A stretch of 64,000 bases of DNA from assembly GCF_039634365.2 (NCBI RefSeq), contig NZ_CP155079.2, positions 930,001 through 994,000 of the forward strand. Reading direction: 5' to 3'. The DNA is from Mucilaginibacter sp. PAMB04168 (GTDB lineage: Bacteria; Bacteroidota; Bacteroidia; Sphingobacteriales; Sphingobacteriaceae). The notes under the pieces are model-generated. The model was not told where the DNA came from and searched no databases. It saw nothing but the letters and a program-made list of their open reading frames with translations. The position numbers and the translations under genes are program-made. Shown in pieces: positions 49,682 through 59,364 of the stretch. Every line of letters begins with the position of its first letter. Within the stretch, counting starts at the first letter, position 1.

Positions 49682-51031
49682 TTATCTTATTGGTTTTGGA
49701 TATACCGGTAAGCTTTCATGCCCATCGGCATCTACCGCCTGCACGGCAAAAAAGTAATTGTCTTTGGAGTAATCAGATGTGTACTCGTTACCGGTTACAA
49801 ATATTTTCTTTTCCCAATAAGGGTTAATGGTTTCGCGCATTAATATGTAGTAGCCGGCCGGCTTTTTACCTGCCACCGGTTCCTGCCATTTTAGTGTTGT
49901 TTTGTTCGTTAACCCGCTGGTGCTTACGCCCACATTTTGCGGCTGACCAGGAGCTGATGCCAGGTTAGCCAATACCGATAGATTCATGCGGGCCACTTTC
50001 TGAATATACTCATAATCAGCAAATTCGGGCAGGTCGCCATAATCTACACCTTTTTCTTTGCGAATATTTTGGTGCTGACGGTTAAAATCTTCGTTCATTT
50101 CGGTAAAGCGCACTGCGGTGAAGCCGTTCTGCAAAAAAGGTGTCTGATCACCGCCTCGCAAAAAGCGGTCGCGGCGATAAATCATTTTTACATCCAGGTG
50201 GCTTACATAACGTTCGCCTACCTCTTTGATGTAACGGGCCAGTTGTCTTGACGGGCTGTCGTTCTCGCCACCGTTGCCTATTAAGGCTATAATAGCCCGT
50301 GCATCGCCCGCTGCCGTTGAAGGTACACCCTCACTGAAGACTCGCACGCTGGTATTGTTTTTAATGCCGTTTTCCATGCCGTAGGTATTGCCTACAATAT
50401 CATTGTTCAGCATAGCATCAACGTTCCATTTTTCGGCCTTGGCGCGTTTGGCTACGTTGGTGGAACCGTTAAGCCCTTGCTCTTCGCCTGCTACCGCCAT
50501 GAAAATTATAGTAGCCGGAAAGGAATGCTTAGCCATTACACGTGCTATTTCCATAGACACTGCCGTGCCCGAAGCATCATCAACGGCGCCCGGCGCTACA
50601 GAAGCCGAATCCATCACATTGTTAACCCTGGAATCATAATGGCCCGATACCATATACACGCGGGTATCATTAGGGTCGGTGCCTTTCAGGATAGCCAGCA
50701 CGTTCTTTAAAACAGTAGGCTTGCCAATGCGGCCGCCGGCAGGTTGTGTGAATGTATCGAACTCCACTTTCATACGCCCACCGGATGCTGCTGCATAGCG
50801 TTCCATTTCAGCCTTTATCCAGTTGCGGGCAGCGCCAATACCTGTGGTTTTACTGGTTGTGTCGCTTAAGGTGTGGCGGGTTTTAAAGCTTACCAGCTTG
50901 CGTACTATGGTTTCAATATTTTGGGCCGATACCTCGTCGTTCATTTGCTTAATGGCAGCATCTTGCTTAACGGTTGTTTGCGCCATGGCCGGCACGGCAA
51001 ATAGTAAAGGGAGTAAAAGTTTAAACTTCAT
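49682..51031 (-). CDS. M28 family zinc peptidase with fibronectin-like C-terminus
   Basis: A 449-residue exported peptidase. Signal peptide MKFKLLLPLLFAVPAMAQ. The M28 domain (about 85-350) shows zinc-site motifs in order: MVSGHYDSR, GAVDDASGTAV, AVAGEEQGLNGS, LNNDIVG, and a distal His in NRQHQNIRKE. The last about 85 residues look like a fibronectin type III-like beta-sandwich (TTLKWQEPVAGKKPAGYYIL). It is a second M28 enzyme, larger than that at 12970. Likely periplasmic or secreted. Confidence 0.9.
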   Translation of the reverse strand: MKFKLLLPLLFAVPAMAQTTVKQDAAIKQMNDEVSAQNIETIVRKLVSFKTRHTLSDTTSKTTGIGAARNWIKAEMERYAAASGGRMKVEFDTFTQPAGGRIGKPTVLKNVLAILKGTDPNDTRVYMVSGHYDSRVNNVMDSASVAPGAVDDASGTAVSMEIARVMAKHSFPATIIFMAVAGEEQGLNGSTNVAKRAKAEKWNVDAMLNNDIVGNTYGMENGIKNNTSVRVFSEGVPSTAAGDARAIIALIGNGGENDSPSRQLARYIKEVGERYVSHLDVKMIYRRDRFLRGGDQTPFLQNGFTAVRFTEMNEDFNRQHQNIRKEKGVDYGDLPEFADYEYIQKVARMNLSVLANLASAPGQPQNVGVSTSGLTNKTTLKWQEPVAGKKPAGYYILMRETINPYWEKKIFVTGNEYTSDYSKDNYFFAVQAVDADGHESLPVYPKPIR

Positions 51032-51235
51032 GCAGTTTGCGGTTTATCAACAGCAAGATACAGATAGCACAGGGAACAAGCATAAGGAAACAAGATTTTT
51101 ACTTGTATTATCCGCCGGCATGAAAGAGGAATGCTGTCAATTCTTTAATTCCATAATTTTCATTCATAAAAACACCGCCGTTGCAACTCTCATAATAATC
51201 ACCTACTTTCACGGCAACCGTTATAAATCTGCTTT

Positions 51236-52696
51236 ATGTTTTCTAAAAAATGTGTTTGGCTTACTGGTCTGTTCCTTTTAGGATCAGGAGCGTTGTTTGC
51301 TCAGGTTAAACTGCCTAAAGTATTTGGCAGTAATATGGTTTTACAACGTAGTGAGTTTGTACCCGTTTGGGGATGGACTAAAGCCGGTAAAGCCGTTAAG
51401 GTAAAGTTTGGCGGACAGATCAAGACTGCCACTGCCGATACTGGCGGCTACTGGAAAGTTACTTTAAACCCCATGCCTGCCAACAGCAAGCCGCAGGATT
51501 TAACCATAACATCCGACACCTCAATCCTAAAGTTGACCAATATTTTGGTAGGTGAAGTTTGGTTGTGCTCGGGCCAATCCAACATGGAGTATACCATGAA
51601 ACTGAACCGGGGGTATGCCAAGCCGGCCAGAGGCGTAGATAGCGCCGAATTGGAACTAGCGGTAGCTAACCCAGCTATCCGCTTGTTTAAGGTAGAAAAG
51701 AAACTAAGCCTGCCCGACGTGACCACCACCGGCTGGAACGAAAGCAGAGGCGAGGCGCTGGAACAAATATCAGCAGCGGGTTATTATTTTGCCAAAAATT
51801 TGCAGGCAAAATTGAAGGTGCCTGTTGGCATCATCAGTTCATCATGGGGAGGCAGCCGCATCGAGCCCTGGACACCAGCTTCGGGATATGCAGCTTTGCC
51901 AGCCTTTACCAAAGAAGCAGCCCAGCCCAAAATGATGATTGACAGCATGGCGCCGGGTAAGTATTACGAGAGCATGATTAAACCACTGGCCCCTTTCGCA
52001 CTTCGTGGATTTTTATGGTACCAGGGCGAAAGTAATGCTATGCTGAACGAACCTGGTATGCGCTATGCCGATAAAATGCAGGCCTTGGTTGATAGCTGGC
52101 GTAAGCAATGGGGTAATGCTAAATTGCCGTTTTACTCGGTGTTGATAGCGCCTTACTACTACACCAAACGTAAGGATAAATTGCCCCATACACCGCAAAC
52201 TTTACCCGCTTTTTGGGAGCAGCAGGTACAATCTGCCCATATACCACATACCGCATTTATAACTGTTACGGATTTGGTTGATAACCTTGCCGACATTCAT
52301 CCGCCTTATAAATGGGAGGTTGGACGCCGCCTGGCCTTGGTGGCGCTGGCTAAAGATTACGGCGTTAAGAACATCACCTATAGCGGACCAGCCTACCAGC
52401 GGATGCAGGTTAAAGACAACAAAGTTGTGCTGTATTTTACCGATGCCAACGGCTTAAAAACCAACGACGGACAAGCGCCAACCTTTTTCACTATAGCCGG
52501 AGCCGATGGTAACTTTGTAGATGCCCAAGCCGAAATTTCGGGTAACACGATTATAGTATCCAGCCCGGCGGTAACTAAGCCTACGCAGGTACGCTTTGCA
52601 TGGACAGAGATTGCCCGGCCAAACCTGGTAAATGGTGCTGGCTTACCGGCTGTACCCTTCAGGACGGATAGCTTAGTTTGGAGTTATAAAAAATAG
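51236..52696 (+). CDS. Sialate O-acetylesterase family protein
   Basis: A 486-residue exported SGNH hydrolase. The signal ends SGALFAQ. A beta-domain (about 25-105) precedes the esterase domain. The nucleophile Ser is in WLCSGQSNMEYTM, block V-like WYQGESNAM follows, and the catalytic Asp/His pair is in NLADIHPPYKWEVGRRLA. Such enzymes remove acetyl groups from sialic acids or plant hemicelluloses. Without polysaccharide-use genes nearby, the substrate is open. Divergent from the M28 peptidase. Confidence 0.92.
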   Translation: MFSKKCVWLTGLFLLGSGALFAQVKLPKVFGSNMVLQRSEFVPVWGWTKAGKAVKVKFGGQIKTATADTGGYWKVTLNPMPANSKPQDLTITSDTSILKLTNILVGEVWLCSGQSNMEYTMKLNRGYAKPARGVDSAELELAVANPAIRLFKVEKKLSLPDVTTTGWNESRGEALEQISAAGYYFAKNLQAKLKVPVGIISSSWGGSRIEPWTPASGYAALPAFTKEAAQPKMMIDSMAPGKYYESMIKPLAPFALRGFLWYQGESNAMLNEPGMRYADKMQALVDSWRKQWGNAKLPFYSVLIAPYYYTKRKDKLPHTPQTLPAFWEQQVQSAHIPHTAFITVTDLVDNLADIHPPYKWEVGRRLALVALAKDYGVKNITYSGPAYQRMQVKDNKVVLYFTDANGLKTNDGQAPTFFTIAGADGNFVDAQAEISGNTIIVSSPAVTKPTQVRFAWTEIARPNLVNGAGLPAVPFRTDSLVWSYKK

Positions 52697-52864
52697 TGCC
52701 GTATAAATGTGACCGCTGAACACGCCAGCTTACTTACTATTTTAGACCTATTACAAGTGTTCCATTTGAAATACGCCTCTTATAAACGCATTGTGTGTGA
52801 TATAAAAGTATATAGCCTTCATGTTATCGTAGTTGAAGACTGTTAACAGTAAAAGTAGTTGCGA

Positions 52865-53506
52865 TTAATTGCTAAACTTAGCTTTGAATACACCCTCGGT
52901 AATTTGAACAGGCACACCATTGTTTATAAAAGTGCCATTAAATGTACCTGCAATTGTTCCTCCATTAGTATAAGATACATCGGTAAGAAAGGCATATATC
53001 TCATTTTTAGCATTCATGGTAGAATAGGCCTCATTAGCGCTACTAGTGTATTCAACATAGGTGGTGGGATAGCTGTATTCTTTCATCCAAATATTTATGC
53101 CTTTTTCAAAGCCAATGGATGTTTCTTCCATAAAGAATTTAAATTTTGGCACCGAACCATTCTTTCCGCTACCGGTAACGGTCAAAGTTCTGGGGTTGGT
53201 TGCAGTTCCACGCGTTGCAGAAACATCCGTAAATGAAACAACTGTGCCATTAGCTTTAAAAGTAATGCTATACTGAGCCGCCGATGGATCTGTTGGCGTA
53301 GTTGGGTTGGTTGGCGTAGTAGGTGTGGTCGGATCTGTTGGCGCAGGAGGCGTGGTTGGGTTGGTTGGATTTGTTGGCGTAGTAGGCGTGATGGTTCCGG
53401 TAATAGGTGTGGAGCTAACCTGCGGTACAATAACCCCCGAATCATCTGAACAACCGTTAACGGCAACTACAATAAAGAATATTATGGTATAGGCTAAGTG
53501 TCTCAT
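52865..53506 (-). CDS. Surface lipoprotein with Pro/Thr-rich linker
   Basis: A 213-residue lipoprotein precursor, lipobox VVAVNGC (Cys19). The residues after Cys19 are SDDS, which resembles the SDD-type lipoprotein export signal that directs lipoproteins to the cell surface in Bacteroidota. A Pro/Thr/Asn linker (about 39-74) leads to a beta-rich domain of about 135 residues (YSITFKANGTVVSFTDVSAT, GTIAGTFNGTFINNGVPVQI). That domain resembles the DUF6252-type lipoproteins common in the phylum (tentative). Surface exposure is inferred. Confidence 0.75.
   Translation of the reverse strand: MRHLAYTIIFFIVVAVNGCSDDSGVIVPQVSSTPITGTITPTTPTNPTNPTTPPAPTDPTTPTTPTNPTTPTDPSAAQYSITFKANGTVVSFTDVSATRGTATNPRTLTVTGSGKNGSVPKFKFFMEETSIGFEKGINIWMKEYSYPTTYVEYTSSANEAYSTMNAKNEIYAFLTDVSYTNGGTIAGTFNGTFINNGVPVQITEGVFKAKFSN
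53285..53392 (-). repeat. Pro/Thr-rich repeat tract
   Basis: Short degenerate units encoding PTTPTN/PTDPTT repeats in the lipoprotein linker. Such a tract can change in copy number between strains. Confidence 0.7.
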
Positions 53507-53548
53507 TCTATGCGCTGTAATTTCGTATAAATATAATAATTGAATTGG

Positions 53549-53570
53549 TGCTTTATATAATTAAAGCACG
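53549..53570. repeat. Short hairpin between helicase and lipoprotein genes
   Basis: GTGCTTTA (53549-53556) and TAAAGCAC (53563-53570) form a perfect 8-bp stem with a 6-base loop. No T-run; function unclear. Confidence 0.4.
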
Positions 53571-53660
53571 ACGTAAGCTTATACGGTAATTCGACAAGGT
53601 TTGTTTAAACAGTGCTTCCTTGTAAAGGCTTCTTTATTTATACTTGCTACATCCTCCAAA

Positions 53661-56600
53661 CTACTCCTCAACACCCTCTAATATCTTACCTGGCTGTTTA
53701 AAGTTGCTGCGCACAAAGTGGCACCAGTCGCAATCGGGTTTGCCGCAACCGGTGGCAAAATCATGGGCCATAATTTTATGGTAGGTTTCGGTAAGCTGGC
53801 GGGTTACGGTTTCTACGTCTTGTGGCATCACCAGTATTTTTTCTTTGTGGTATTGTCCGTCAATAGGTTCTATAAATTCAAAAACGGTGCCGGTTGCTTC
53901 CCAGCCTTTGCGGTCGTTATCCACCAGCATTTTATAAAATACAGCCTGGCGCCAGTAGTCGCCCCCGTTGGGGTTATCGGTGGTTGGGCGCAACAGTTTT
54001 TCTTTAGCGTATTTAAGCTTGCCGGTTTTATAGTCTACAATGGTGGCCTGGTTGCCATTAAACTCAATTTTATCCAGGTGGCCTTTTACCGGTACTCCGT
54101 TAATGGTTAAGTTGCGCATAGCGTGTTCCACGCGTACTATCTTGTTCCATTGGTAAACGTTTTGCTCGTAAAAAGCTGGTAGTATCTTTTCGCCGTAGTC
54201 CATCCGCAATTTAAATTCTTCGCTGGTAAAGGCATCGCGGTTGCGGTACATAAACCATTTAAACTCGCGCATAAAATCATCTACCGGCCCAAAGCGGTTA
54301 TCGTTTTTGGTCATTCTGTCAAACACCTTATACAAGGCATGGTGCACTGCCGATCCAAATGCCATAGCCGGACTTTTACCCGCCGGAACGCGTATGAGGT
54401 TCTGGAAATAGAACTTCAGCGGGCAATCCAGGTAGCTGTTGAGGTGCGTAACCGATAATACGTAGTTTTGCAGCAGCTGGTTAATGTAGTTCTTATCCAG
54501 CAATTGTACCACAGGCTTGTCGGCCTCGCTAAACTGGGTGGCAAAGTACGCCATCAGCGCATCCTCATTTACCTGTGGGTGCTGTACCTGCAGGTGGCTT
54601 GCGGCCAATATTTCGCCTACAAACTGCGATGCTTCCTGGTCCTTATCATTACGGTCTTTAATAGGGTAGGAGATGTGCAGGCATTGCTTAGCACGGGTAA
54701 GGGCCACATAAAACAACCGGCGCGATTCTTCCTGCTGGGCGTTCTCATCGCCAGAGGCCTGCATGAGCGTATCAGGAAAGCTAAAGCCCATATTGCGACC
54801 TTTTGAATCCCATATCCTTTTGGTGCAGCCAACTAAAAATACATACTCATACTCCAGTCCTTTTGAGCCGTGGGCGGTTACAAAGTTTACGCCATTTTCG
54901 GCATGTATTACCTGGTGCAGCTCCAGCCTGATGTTGTTGCGCTTCATCAAATCAATGGTATTGACGATGTGCTTTAATTTCATTTCAGGGCTTTTGCGGG
55001 CTTCATCGCGTACAAAATTAAACAGGCTGGTGAGTACCTCCATGTGCCAGCCCTTATCGGGCTGTTGCATTACATACTTTAAAATGCCCAAAGCAGTAAT
55101 AACCTGCTGAAACAGCTGTTGCAGGCTTAAACTTACCGACGCCTTAAGCAGGAAGTTTATATCGGCAACTATTTGCTTCATCTCCACATTTTCGGGCTGC
55201 TCAAACAAGCTGGCCTGGCGGTTAGGCTTTAGTTCGCTTACATAACGGCGTATGGAGGTTTTGGGCTCATCGGCATTCATGCTAAAGTTGGCTTTGGATA
55301 CCGCAATGCTCACCTTGGCAATCTCAATAGGCGGAATATCAAAAAAATCATAATGCAGGATCTCGAAAAGTAATTCATCTCCGCTGTAAGGCGAGTCCAT
55401 TTCCATAGCCAGGTACTGCATTATGTTGATGATCTTTTCGCCAAAGGGCAGCGTCAGAATATCAATCTTTCGCCGGGTGTTCACCGCTACTTTTTTAGCG
55501 TCGAGGTAATGAATGAGCTGCTCCACCTGGTTGTGGTTGCGGTAGATCACGGCAATTTCGGCCGGATCGGTACCGCGGGCAATAAGCCGCTCTATCTGGT
55601 GGGCTACGTCAACCAGTTCCTGGTCGGTGTTGGCATACTCATTAATCACCGGTTCAACCATCTCTGCCTGAAAGCGGGGATGAGCGGCCAGCAAATTTTT
55701 ATCTAACCGCAGCTGACTGGTTAAGCGCTCGCGGTTGTTGCCAATGAGCACGCGCGATATGTCTAAGATGGTTTGGTTAGAGCGGTAGTTTTGTTTAAGT
55801 ACTACCGTATGCAGTGTGCTTACATAATCGTCGGCAAAATCCAGTATGTTCTTCATGTTAGCACCCTGGAAACGGAAGATGGACTGGTCATCATCGCCCA
55901 CTACAAACACGTTGGGCGTATCCCAATAAGTAAGCAAAAATTTCAACAACTCATTTTGTGAACCGCTGGTATCCTGAAACTCATCCACCAGAATATACTG
56001 GTAGCGTTCCTGGTAACGGCGCAGCAAGTCTTCATTCTCGCGGAAGGCACGCAGCACCCAAATAATCATGTCATCATAATCATACATGCCACGCGTTTTG
56101 AGCTTGCCTTCGTAATTCGCAAATTCGTTTACGGCACAAATCAGCTTGGCCATTATTTCTTTGGCGGCATCAACATCCTTTTGTTTTATATCGCCTTTTT
56201 GTATGCCTTTGGCGGCATTGGGCCTTTTGTAGATGAATTCGTCGCGGTTGGACAGGTCGTCAATATATTCCTGCACGGCGCGCTCAATCATGGCCAGTTC
56301 CCAGTTCTCGCGTTTCATGGTGCTGAACAGGCTTTTCAGCCGGGGAACATCGTAGTAAATATCGCCGGTAAAGCGTTTGAGCAGGTGGTCTTTATCAAAC
56401 TCGTCCACCAGTTCCCTAAACAACATGGCCGATTCCAGGTCGTTCAGAGGCTCCAGGCTCAGCTTGCCGAAATAGTCCAGGTTTTCCTGAATAATGTCAT
56501 TACAAAAAGCGTGGAACGTATAAATGTTAATGCGATAAGCATCGGGACCTATAAAATCGAACAAACGCTTGCGCATGGCTACCGCGCCGGCATCCGTATA

Positions 56601-56813
56601 GGTTAAACATAAAATCTCATTGGGCTGGGCATCGGTTTCGAGCAGTATCTTACCAATGCGGGCGGCCAGTATCTGTGTTTTGCCTGTACCCGGGCCGGCC
56701 ACCACCAAAACCGGACCGTCAACCTTATTCACGGCGGCAAGTTGCTCAGCATTCAGTTGGGCCAGTATATCTTTAAATTTCTGATTATAACGTTCGGAAG
56801 GAGATTGTATCAT
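53661..56813 (-). CDS. UvrD/Rep-type helicase fused to an AddB-like nuclease
   Basis: A 1050-residue DNA repair protein. The ATG at 56813 is chosen over a TTG seven codons upstream. Superfamily 1A helicase motifs: GPGTGKT at 40-46, DEFQDTSGSQ (motif II), GDDDQSIFRFQGA (III), KQNYRSNQ (IV), TAHGSKGLEYEYVFL (V) and FYVALTRAK (VI). The last about 250 residues are a PD-(D/E)xK nuclease (AFGSAVHHALYKVFDRM, VDYKTGK). Four cysteines, Cys797, Cys1023, Cys1028 and Cys1031, match the 4Fe-4S arrangement of AddB-type nucleases. Likely acts in double-strand break end processing. No addA partner is adjacent. Confidence 0.93.
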   Translation of the reverse strand: MIQSPSERYNQKFKDILAQLNAEQLAAVNKVDGPVLVVAGPGTGKTQILAARIGKILLETDAQPNEILCLTYTDAGAVAMRKRLFDFIGPDAYRINIYTFHAFCNDIIQENLDYFGKLSLEPLNDLESAMLFRELVDEFDKDHLLKRFTGDIYYDVPRLKSLFSTMKRENWELAMIERAVQEYIDDLSNRDEFIYKRPNAAKGIQKGDIKQKDVDAAKEIMAKLICAVNEFANYEGKLKTRGMYDYDDMIIWVLRAFRENEDLLRRYQERYQYILVDEFQDTSGSQNELLKFLLTYWDTPNVFVVGDDDQSIFRFQGANMKNILDFADDYVSTLHTVVLKQNYRSNQTILDISRVLIGNNRERLTSQLRLDKNLLAAHPRFQAEMVEPVINEYANTDQELVDVAHQIERLIARGTDPAEIAVIYRNHNQVEQLIHYLDAKKVAVNTRRKIDILTLPFGEKIINIMQYLAMEMDSPYSGDELLFEILHYDFFDIPPIEIAKVSIAVSKANFSMNADEPKTSIRRYVSELKPNRQASLFEQPENVEMKQIVADINFLLKASVSLSLQQLFQQVITALGILKYVMQQPDKGWHMEVLTSLFNFVRDEARKSPEMKLKHIVNTIDLMKRNNIRLELHQVIHAENGVNFVTAHGSKGLEYEYVFLVGCTKRIWDSKGRNMGFSFPDTLMQASGDENAQQEESRRLFYVALTRAKQCLHISYPIKDRNDKDQEASQFVGEILAASHLQVQHPQVNEDALMAYFATQFSEADKPVVQLLDKNYINQLLQNYVLSVTHLNSYLDCPLKFYFQNLIRVPAGKSPAMAFGSAVHHALYKVFDRMTKNDNRFGPVDDFMREFKWFMYRNRDAFTSEEFKLRMDYGEKILPAFYEQNVYQWNKIVRVEHAMRNLTINGVPVKGHLDKIEFNGNQATIVDYKTGKLKYAKEKLLRPTTDNPNGGDYWRQAVFYKMLVDNDRKGWEATGTVFEFIEPIDGQYHKEKILVMPQDVETVTRQLTETYHKIMAHDFATGCGKPDCDWCHFVRSNFKQPGKILEGVEE

Positions 56814-57138
56814 CACAATTGTAAAGATAAGCAAAGAGCGGTGATTTTAGAATCGGGAACGGAGCTGTGTTACTTGGTGCAATGTCAAAAAAAAGCCGAA
56901 GCTGTAACCATACTTAATGTATCAGACTAAATTTTAGCTGGCAGTGCTGATGATATGTATTAAGAAGAGAATAACGGTGAAGCACTGAGATGATAGCCGG
57001 ATTTATATTAAACGCCAGATTACAATCTATGCTGTAGGAATGAGTAAACAATCCATTAAGCATCAAACATTTTAAGCCTGCTTTGTATTTAAAACATGGC
57101 CGGTGTTGTAACATCAAGCCACTTTCATATATTTCGGA
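56814..57138. other. Intergenic region between helicase and GDSL esterase
   Basis: About 325 bp carrying the promoters of two divergent genes. I see short open frames but none with a plausible start, signal peptide or family resemblance, and no hairpin with a T-run. Confidence 0.45.
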
Positions 57139-57726
57139 ATGTATTGGTACGAGGATGAGGTAAAGCGCCTGGAAAAGGATAGTTTAAAGATTGGTTACGC
57201 ACCGGAAACGCTTTTTTACGGCAGTTCGAGTATGCGTATGTGGACAAGCTTGTATGATGATTTTAAAGATTTGAAACCTATAAACCTGGGTTTTGGAGGT
57301 TCTACTATTGCAGCATGCGTTTGGTTTTTTGACCGTATAATGATGCCTTTTCACCCTAAAAGATTGGTAATTTACGCTGGTGATAACGACCTGGGCGATG
57401 GCCGGTTGCCCGAAGAGGTTTTTATATTTTTTCAGCAACTGATGTTTAGGGTAAACGAGCGTTTTGGCAATATACCCTGCTACTATGTTTCGCTGAAACC
57501 AAGCCCGGCCCGCTGGAGTATGGCCGATCAGTTTAAGTATGCTAATAATTTAATTGAGAGCGAGATTATTAAAAAGCAGAACAATTGGCGTTTCGTAAAC
57601 ATTTTCAAAGCAATGCTGGATAGTAGCGGTGCACCAAAAAAGGAATATTTTGCTGATGACGGTTTGCACCTAAGCGTAAAGGGATATAGTGTTTGGAAAG
57701 AAGTAATAGGCAGTAGCATAGTTTAA
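57139..57726 (+). CDS. GDSL/SGNH-type esterase
   Basis: A 195-residue cytoplasmic SGNH hydrolase. Blocks: I YGSSSMRMW with the nucleophile Ser, II LGFGGSTI, III YAGDNDLGDG, and V DDGLHLSVKGY with the catalytic Asp and His. The single-domain size fits YrhL/TesA-like lipases. It has no signal peptide. The next gene, another esterase-like protein, starts 43 bp downstream, so the two may form a unit. Substrate unknown. Confidence 0.88.
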   Translation: MYWYEDEVKRLEKDSLKIGYAPETLFYGSSSMRMWTSLYDDFKDLKPINLGFGGSTIAACVWFFDRIMMPFHPKRLVIYAGDNDLGDGRLPEEVFIFFQQLMFRVNERFGNIPCYYVSLKPSPARWSMADQFKYANNLIESEIIKKQNNWRFVNIFKAMLDSSGAPKKEYFADDGLHLSVKGYSVWKEVIGSSIV

Positions 57727-57769
57727 TGAGAATTTAAGAGCTAATACAAATACACCAATACCCTATTAG

Positions 57770-58498
57770 ATGAACAGGGAGTATCACAAGTGGTTTAGCA
57801 ACGTGTTGCAGCGCGACATGGAACTTTTGGTGTTTGGCCATGGGGGCCGTGCGGTGCTTTTTTTTCCAACGCGTATGGCTCGGTTTTATGATTATGAAAA
57901 CTGGGGCGTAGTTGGTGCTCTGTTCGAGAAACTGGAAAATGGTGAGCTCCAGCTTTTTTGTGTGGACAGCATCGATGCCGAAAGTTTTTACAACAAGACT
58001 ATTGAGCCCAGAGCGCGCATTGAACGCCATTTGCAGTATGAAGAATACATACTGGGCGAGGTATTGCCTTTCATGCACCAGCATAATAGCGGCCGGCCCA
58101 TTGAAGTAGCTGGTTGTAGCATGGGTGCTTACCATGCAGTTAACCTTGCCTTACGGCATGCCGAAAAGTTTGTAAAAGTGGTGGGCATGAGCGGGCGTTA
58201 TGATCTTACTGTGCAAATGGAAAATTATAACGATCTGTTTGATGGTTACCGGGACGAAGACATTTACTTTAACATGCCCCAGGAGTTTATGGCTAACTTA
58301 AGCGATGAAAATATCCTGAACAGAATAAAACAGCTCGATATGATAATAGCTGTTGGTGAAGCCGATCCTTTTTTACACAGTAACCAGGAACTGAGTAGGA
58401 AACTATTGGCACATGATATACAGCACGAGTTTTACATATGGGATGGTAACGGGCATCGGCCCCGTTACTGGCGGCAAATGGTGCAACTGTACCTGTAA
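57770..58498 (+). CDS. Esterase family alpha/beta hydrolase
   Basis: A 242-residue esterase D-like alpha/beta hydrolase. The nucleophile elbow is VAGCSMGAYHAVNLALRH (GxSxG). An acidic residue in VGEADPFL and His in DGNGHRPRYWRQM complete the probable triad. N-terminal strand FGHGGRAVLFFPTRMARFYD. No signal peptide, so cytoplasmic. The family includes mycolyl-transferase-like and S-formylglutathione-hydrolase-like folds; specificity is unknown. Confidence 0.87.
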   Translation: MNREYHKWFSNVLQRDMELLVFGHGGRAVLFFPTRMARFYDYENWGVVGALFEKLENGELQLFCVDSIDAESFYNKTIEPRARIERHLQYEEYILGEVLPFMHQHNSGRPIEVAGCSMGAYHAVNLALRHAEKFVKVVGMSGRYDLTVQMENYNDLFDGYRDEDIYFNMPQEFMANLSDENILNRIKQLDMIIAVGEADPFLHSNQELSRKLLAHDIQHEFYIWDGNGHRPRYWRQMVQLYL

Positions 58499-58510
58499 AG
58501 CATTGCACAT

Positions 58511-58540
58511 AAAAAAAGAGACGCCTGCTTAGGCGCCTCT
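58511..58540 (-). terminator. Intrinsic terminator of the ABC transporter operon
   Basis: 10-bp stem (58517-58526 with 58531-58540, one mismatch), 4-base loop and a run of seven T on the minus strand. Confidence 0.75.
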
Positions 58541-58564
58541 TATGGTTGTATGATAAGGTTGAAA

Positions 58565-59356
58565 TTATTTAATGCTTTTGCGTTTTACAACAAAATAGCC
58601 GGCTACAAATATTACAGCAGCGGTAATCAGGCTTAGCTGTACTTCCTTGGTAAGCAGCTCAAATTGGGCCTGGCCGTTTAAAGTTTTGCTCCGGCCCATT
58701 ATAGATTGCAGCGGCTGTGAGTAGGGTATAGTGTAAGCATACTCCCAGTGTACGGTAGCTACCAATATAATACCCATAATGGCTCCTATAAAGCCAATAC
58801 CCATAGGTTTTAAAAAGTCCTTCCAAACCAGGCTCATCAAAAACTGGAGCGAAAGCGTGCCCAATGAAGCCAGGAAGAGCTTGCTGTAAATCTGGAACAA
58901 CTCTTTTTCCATATGGTAGCCGCTAAACTTAAGCTTTGGCTGTATGGCGCCCAGCAGGTTGCCAAATAAAATGGTAAACCCCGGGAAGAGCAAAAGTGAT
59001 ATCAGCAGCAACAGAACAGCATAAACAAACTTAGCGCTGTAAATTGACCATTTTTGTATAGGTAAGGTAAACAGCGTTTTCCAGGTATCAGACCGATGTT
59101 CAATGTTATTTACCGAGTAGGCTAAAAATATAATGAACATGGGTAACAGCAGCGAACCCATTACACCCATAGGTATGCCTGCAAAGTTGCCCCATACTTT
59201 TTCGGGGGTATATGCGGCCAGCTTATCAGCTTTTATGTAAAAGCCAATCGTAACTAAAAACATTAATATAAATGGCAGCAGTATGGCGCTCCAAAAGCCC
59301 AGCGTTTTACGGCTCTTATAAAATTCAGATTGCAGTGATAGTAAAAATCCTTTCAT
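58565..59356 (-). CDS. ABC-2 type transporter permease
   Basis: A 263-residue membrane subunit with six hydrophobic segments (about 18-40, 68-86, 108-132, 158-178, 188-208, 238-256). The N-terminus FLLSLQSEFYKSRKTLGFW is typical of ABC-2 permeases of the lantibiotic-immunity/bacitracin type. It begins 8 bp after the ATPase stop, forming an operon. Substrate unknown; the linked LytS/LytTR system suggests response to an envelope signal or peptide (inference). Confidence 0.9.
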   Translation of the reverse strand: MKGFLLSLQSEFYKSRKTLGFWSAILLPFILMFLVTIGFYIKADKLAAYTPEKVWGNFAGIPMGVMGSLLLPMFIIFLAYSVNNIEHRSDTWKTLFTLPIQKWSIYSAKFVYAVLLLLISLLLFPGFTILFGNLLGAIQPKLKFSGYHMEKELFQIYSKLFLASLGTLSLQFLMSLVWKDFLKPMGIGFIGAIMGIILVATVHWEYAYTIPYSQPLQSIMGRSKTLNGQAQFELLTKEVQLSLITAAVIFVAGYFVVKRKSIK

Positions 59357-59364
59357 GGCTCAGG

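Noticed and set aside
53285-53392. Repeat tract considered as a CRISPR array
   Set aside because: Units are short, irregular and encode a Pro/Thr linker in frame; there are no spacers or cas genes.
56181-56606. 141-residue plus-strand frame inside the helicase gene
   Set aside because: Antisense shadow of a conserved helicase region; no start signal or family resemblance.
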